From NCBI RefSeq assembly GCF_016545825.1, contig NC_052614.1, positions 26,871,669-26,935,668 on the forward strand: a DNA stretch of 64,000 nucleotides, written 5' to 3'. Below the pieces are notes generated by a model that saw nothing but the letters and a program-made list of their open reading frames with translations, was not told where the DNA came from and searched no databases. This DNA comes from Eucalyptus grandis (taxonomy: Eukaryota; Streptophyta; Magnoliopsida; Myrtales; Myrtaceae). Both the position numbers and the translations under genes were made by a program. How positions within the stretch are numbered: position 1 is the stretch's first letter; every line of letters starts with the position of its first letter. Below, one piece after another: positions 62,337 to 64,000 of this stretch.

Positions 62337-63999
62337 TGTCACGACCCGAATCTTGAGCGCATGCACATTCCTTGGTGGTAAATACAATTTGCGACGCCCC
62401 AGAAATTGTCGCCGACCCATTCAATTTATGGCATTCATGGAAACATAATAATAATCTCCAAATAACACAAAAGTGGGATAGAAACGTAGAACGATATTTT
62501 CACGAAACACACTTATAATACAGCAACACCTATATACAGAGAAGTCCAACACTACATGGATCTATTTAAAAAAACAAGAGCTTCCAGGGTATCTATGCTC
62601 TCGTCCATGGGACTGGAGTCCTCTACGATCCTGTCAGACTTCTTGATAACAAAAGGATGAACTGTCACCCATTGTCCAAACTAGACGGAAGACTTGTTGA
62701 CATTTGACATAGACTAAAGAAAAACTTAAGCTTCACTTCTTGAGAACCCCGCACCTCGCTTGACAATCCTCCATTTAGGAATCTGAAAATGGTTATACAA
62801 TAACAGTGGAAGACGCCATCTTAGCGAGTTCATTCCTTAATTCCAATTAGGAGAAAAGTACACCCGCATGTAGTCTAACCATATCTCCCCAAAACTCATG
62901 TGTAACACATACGTCATCCCGCATGTTAGTACCATTCAAATTTGTATATAATTATATTGAAATCAGGCATCAGTGGAACATCTCGACATGTATACACATA
63001 TAAATATATATCGTCATTGATTTACGGGCCCCGATTACCAGACCAAATCGTTATGGTATGTCCCATACTGTAGCATACAATTCCGTCTCCTAATCAAGCC
63101 CCTCAATCTCAATCATTCATGCATTCCAATTGATTATCGGTCATGGCCGACTCAATAGTCAGCAATCTTCCGGCTTAACTGGGTTTTGTCTCGCACCATT
63201 AAACACGTCAACGTCTACATCTAGACGACATTCCTAGAATGAGCATCGGTCGAGCCTCCATTGCGATTAACATCTGTCGACTTGGGGAATTCTCGAAGGA
63301 GCATCGTTTGGCCCAAAGGCTCATGACGGCATCTCATATCATTCATGCATTCATCCAATTTCAGCCTAGGACATCGTGCATTACACTCAAATACCTCAAT
63401 TAAAATGGTGATCATGGCCTATTTTCTTCATATTATAAATATATTGTAAAATAATTGTGGGCATATACACAATCAGTATGATAAATTTTTTTTTATAATT
63501 CCTCTTTTAAAGCCCCACTATTTATATAGTAGTCAAAACCCACTTTTGGTAACAAAAGTTTTGCCTCTGGTATTTTCCAACTTAAATACCGAATTTTCAT
63601 TGATTGAGACAAATACTCAATTTCAACATCTGTCATTAATCACTGGGATTCGCCCTAGTGGCCACCCTTCCAACATGGAAGGGGGAGGTGATAAGGTTCA
63701 AATCCCCACCTTCTCGGGAGGAATGGGGTGGGGACGCGTAAGTTTCGGAGTGGGTTTCGACTCACGCCACGCAAAAGCGGGCAAAAGTCGAGTGAGTGTA
63801 GAGTAAGAATAGAGTAGGATGACAAAAAAAAAATCCGTCATTCAATTTCACAATTTAGTAATCAATTGTATAAAGCGAGCATACTATTGAAATTAGCACA
63901 AAATTCCGGTCACTAGTTATCCGGTATAATTTCCGGAAAATATTAAATAATTAACTAATTTATAGTTAAATCATTAAATTTAATTATTTAATTAATTAC
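62337..63999 (+). mobile_element. Possible left end of an LTR element, running past the window
   Basis: Sequence beginning TGTCACGACCCGAAT abuts the LINE inside its ORF2. A TG start and this CACGACCC word are common for long plant LTRs of the gypsy type, and the AT-rich ccggtataatttccggaaaa region near 63918 also fits. No CA end, second LTR, primer site or coding region is in view, and the strand is assumed, so this remains tentative. No gene is seen in 62337-63630. Confidence 0.4.
63638..63832 (+). mobile_element. tRNA-derived SINE with target duplication
   Basis: An A-box-like cgccctagtgg (63651-63661) and a B box ggttcaaatcc (63695-63705) lie at the spacing of an internal Pol III promoter. 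An A tail of about 10 bases ends the element. The flanks atctgtcatt (63628-63637) and atccgtcatt (63833-63842) match at 9 of 10 positions, consistent with a target-site duplication. There is no coding capacity; the plus-strand frame through it is incidental. Confidence 0.8.
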
Positions 64000-64000
64000 C

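Noticed and set aside
1..64000. CRISPR array, rRNA or conventional tRNA gene
   Set aside because: No regularly spaced identical repeats with unique spacers and no rRNA-like sequence were seen. The only tRNA-like sequence is in the SINE.

Overview
The window looks like nuclear DNA of a flowering plant, most likely a eudicot. The grounds are a plant type III polyketide synthase (chalcone synthase family) gene remnant with the conserved single-intron position, a Ty1/copia element primed by the plant initiator-tRNA type site, a plant L1-type LINE with a DUF4283-like ORF1, a tRNA-derived SINE and a small Mutator-like MITE. A woody eudicot such as a Myrtaceae member would fit, but that is a guess. 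I see no intact protein-coding gene: every recognisable coding region is broken, and most of the window is repetitive.

Layout. (1) About 1-13.5 kb, 22.0-22.8 kb, 27.9-44.1 kb and 44.1-59.4 kb are copies of one large, unrecognised repeat family. Its blocks recur in nearly the same order and always in the same orientation. I name them a to l, going leftwards from a promoter-like block at the high-coordinate end: a, promoter and upstream flank; b, first exon-like CT-rich leader with a conserved start codon; c, d (a 0.7 kb sub-repeat, itself tandemly amplified), e, f, g, h, i, j, k, l. The orientation of a and b and the T/G-rich composition of the minus strand suggest the ancestor was an intron-rich minus-strand transcription unit. 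No long reading frame survives and I recognise no protein, so it could be a decayed gene family or a non-coding transcript family. Copies differ by internal deletion, tandem amplification of blocks and loss of the proximal promoter. Boundaries of blocks are approximate.

(2) 13.5-16.8 kb holds the 5' half of a chalcone-synthase-like gene on the minus strand: promoter with TATA-like elements, exon 1 with an internal stop, a roughly 2.6 kb intron containing a MITE, and exon 2 cut off just after the active-site cysteine, exactly where the flank of the leftmost repeat unit begins. (3) 16.8-21.95 kb is AT-rich intergenic DNA with a 1.15 kb tandem duplication. (4) 22.80-27.93 kb is a complete but dead Ty1/copia element with 258 bp LTRs, inserted in block l; the other copy of that block (44.1-47.0 kb) shows the empty site. 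(5) 59.95-62.34 kb is a GC-richer L1-type LINE with broken ORF1 and the beginning of ORF2. It is interrupted at 62,336 by DNA starting TGTCACGACC, probably the left end of an LTR element that runs out of the window and that itself carries a SINE at 63.64-63.83 kb.

The genes do not form a working pathway. The window is best read as a rearranged segmental-duplication cluster that has captured or truncated a type III PKS gene and collected several classes of transposable element.
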